DNA of 64,000 nucleotides from Zea mays (lineage: Eukaryota > Streptophyta > Magnoliopsida > Poales > Poaceae): positions 196,866,566 to 196,930,565 of the forward strand of contig NC_050096.1 in NCBI RefSeq assembly GCF_902167145.1. The letters are read 5' to 3'. The translations under genes and the position numbers were made by a program. The notes beneath the pieces are model-generated. The model saw only the letters and a list, made by a program, of their open reading frames with translations, had not been told where the DNA came from and did no database searches. Below are positions 63,991 through 64,000 of the stretch, piece after piece. How positions within the stretch are numbered: position 1 is the stretch's first letter; each line of letters begins with the position of its first letter.

Positions 63991-64000
63991 TTGACATAAT

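Larger units (their letters stand above)
38893..64000 (-). mobile_element. Ji/Opie-type (SIRE/Maximus) Copia element, minus strand, interrupted by CACTA-2
   Basis: 3' LTR at 38893-40164, polypurine tract, a shortened RT at 40865-41955, then CACTA-2, then integrase at 62783-63990. The LTR begins (minus) TGAAAGGGAATTAGGCTTAC and ends CGACTTTCA. Flank AAAAT (38888-38892) is the presumed duplication. The pol frame joins in frame across the CACTA insertion once one GCC is removed (NEDEA then QVDEGEDQ). The 5' half, gag and 5' LTR lie beyond 64000. Ji versus Opie cannot be separated without alignment. Confidence 0.9.

Noticed and set aside
1..64000. Helitron ends, tRNA or rRNA genes
   Set aside because: No convincing TC...CTRR ends with hairpin and no cloverleaf or rRNA sequence were noticed by eye; a dedicated scan was not possible here.

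Overview
The window is plant nuclear DNA from a large, repeat-rich grass genome, most likely maize or a close Zea relative. The evidence is a Ji/Opie-type Copia LTR full of CCGGAC-nGTCCGG motifs, several Tat-lineage Gypsy elements, a Grande-like element with an antisense gene, two large En/Spm-type CACTA elements with Ulp1-type accessory proteins, and Del/Tekay-type LTRs of about 3.4 kb. No bacterial, organellar, rRNA or tRNA features were seen. Almost everything is transposable-element DNA, nested with legible target-site duplications (TSDs).

Left nest (1-7622, minus orientation). A Del/Tekay-like LTR fragment (6091-7622) is split by a Tat-lineage Gypsy element (404-6090: LTR, PBS, gag, protease, start of RT). 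That element is cut by a second Del/Tekay-like LTR (1-403) running off the window.

7623-30055 is older host DNA. It contains two small MITE-like units, CACTA-1 (8829-23828, TSD AAG), an hAT MITE, a Tourist-like MITE and a Stowaway-like MITE. It also holds the only recognisable host gene, a minus-strand lysine-rich protein gene whose exons lie at 29852-29769, 28221-27131 and 25314-25002. CACTA-1 carries divergent tnpA-like/Ulp1 and tnpD-like (Transposase_21) genes, a palindromic divergent promoter, captured gene fragments, three tandem hairpins built from a B3-like gene fragment, and a solo LTR (18582-21972) inside tnpD.

Right nest (30056 to the end) is five layers deep. A gag-deleted Tat-type element (30056-33657) lies just upstream of the host gene. 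It is interrupted by another Tat-type element (33658-38892), which is interrupted by a Ji/Opie Copia element (38893 to beyond 64000, minus). The Copia element is interrupted by CACTA-2 (41956-62782, TSD GCC), and CACTA-2 is split by a young Grande-like element (48906-58494, TSD ATCCG). The last has an intact 1,317-aa pol frame, no gag, and an intact-looking spliced antisense gene of 914 codons; its LTRs differ at 2 of 582 sites.

The two CACTA elements are close siblings with different nonsense and frameshift lesions, so neither encodes a complete machinery. The most unusual structures are the B3-like inverted-repeat arrays, the palindrome of transposase-type motifs between two facing TATA boxes, a shared A_AAA_AAG slippery site exactly where the tnpA-like frame shifts by -1, and the gag-less element with its antisense gene. 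Family names come from recognition of motifs and architecture, not from database searches.
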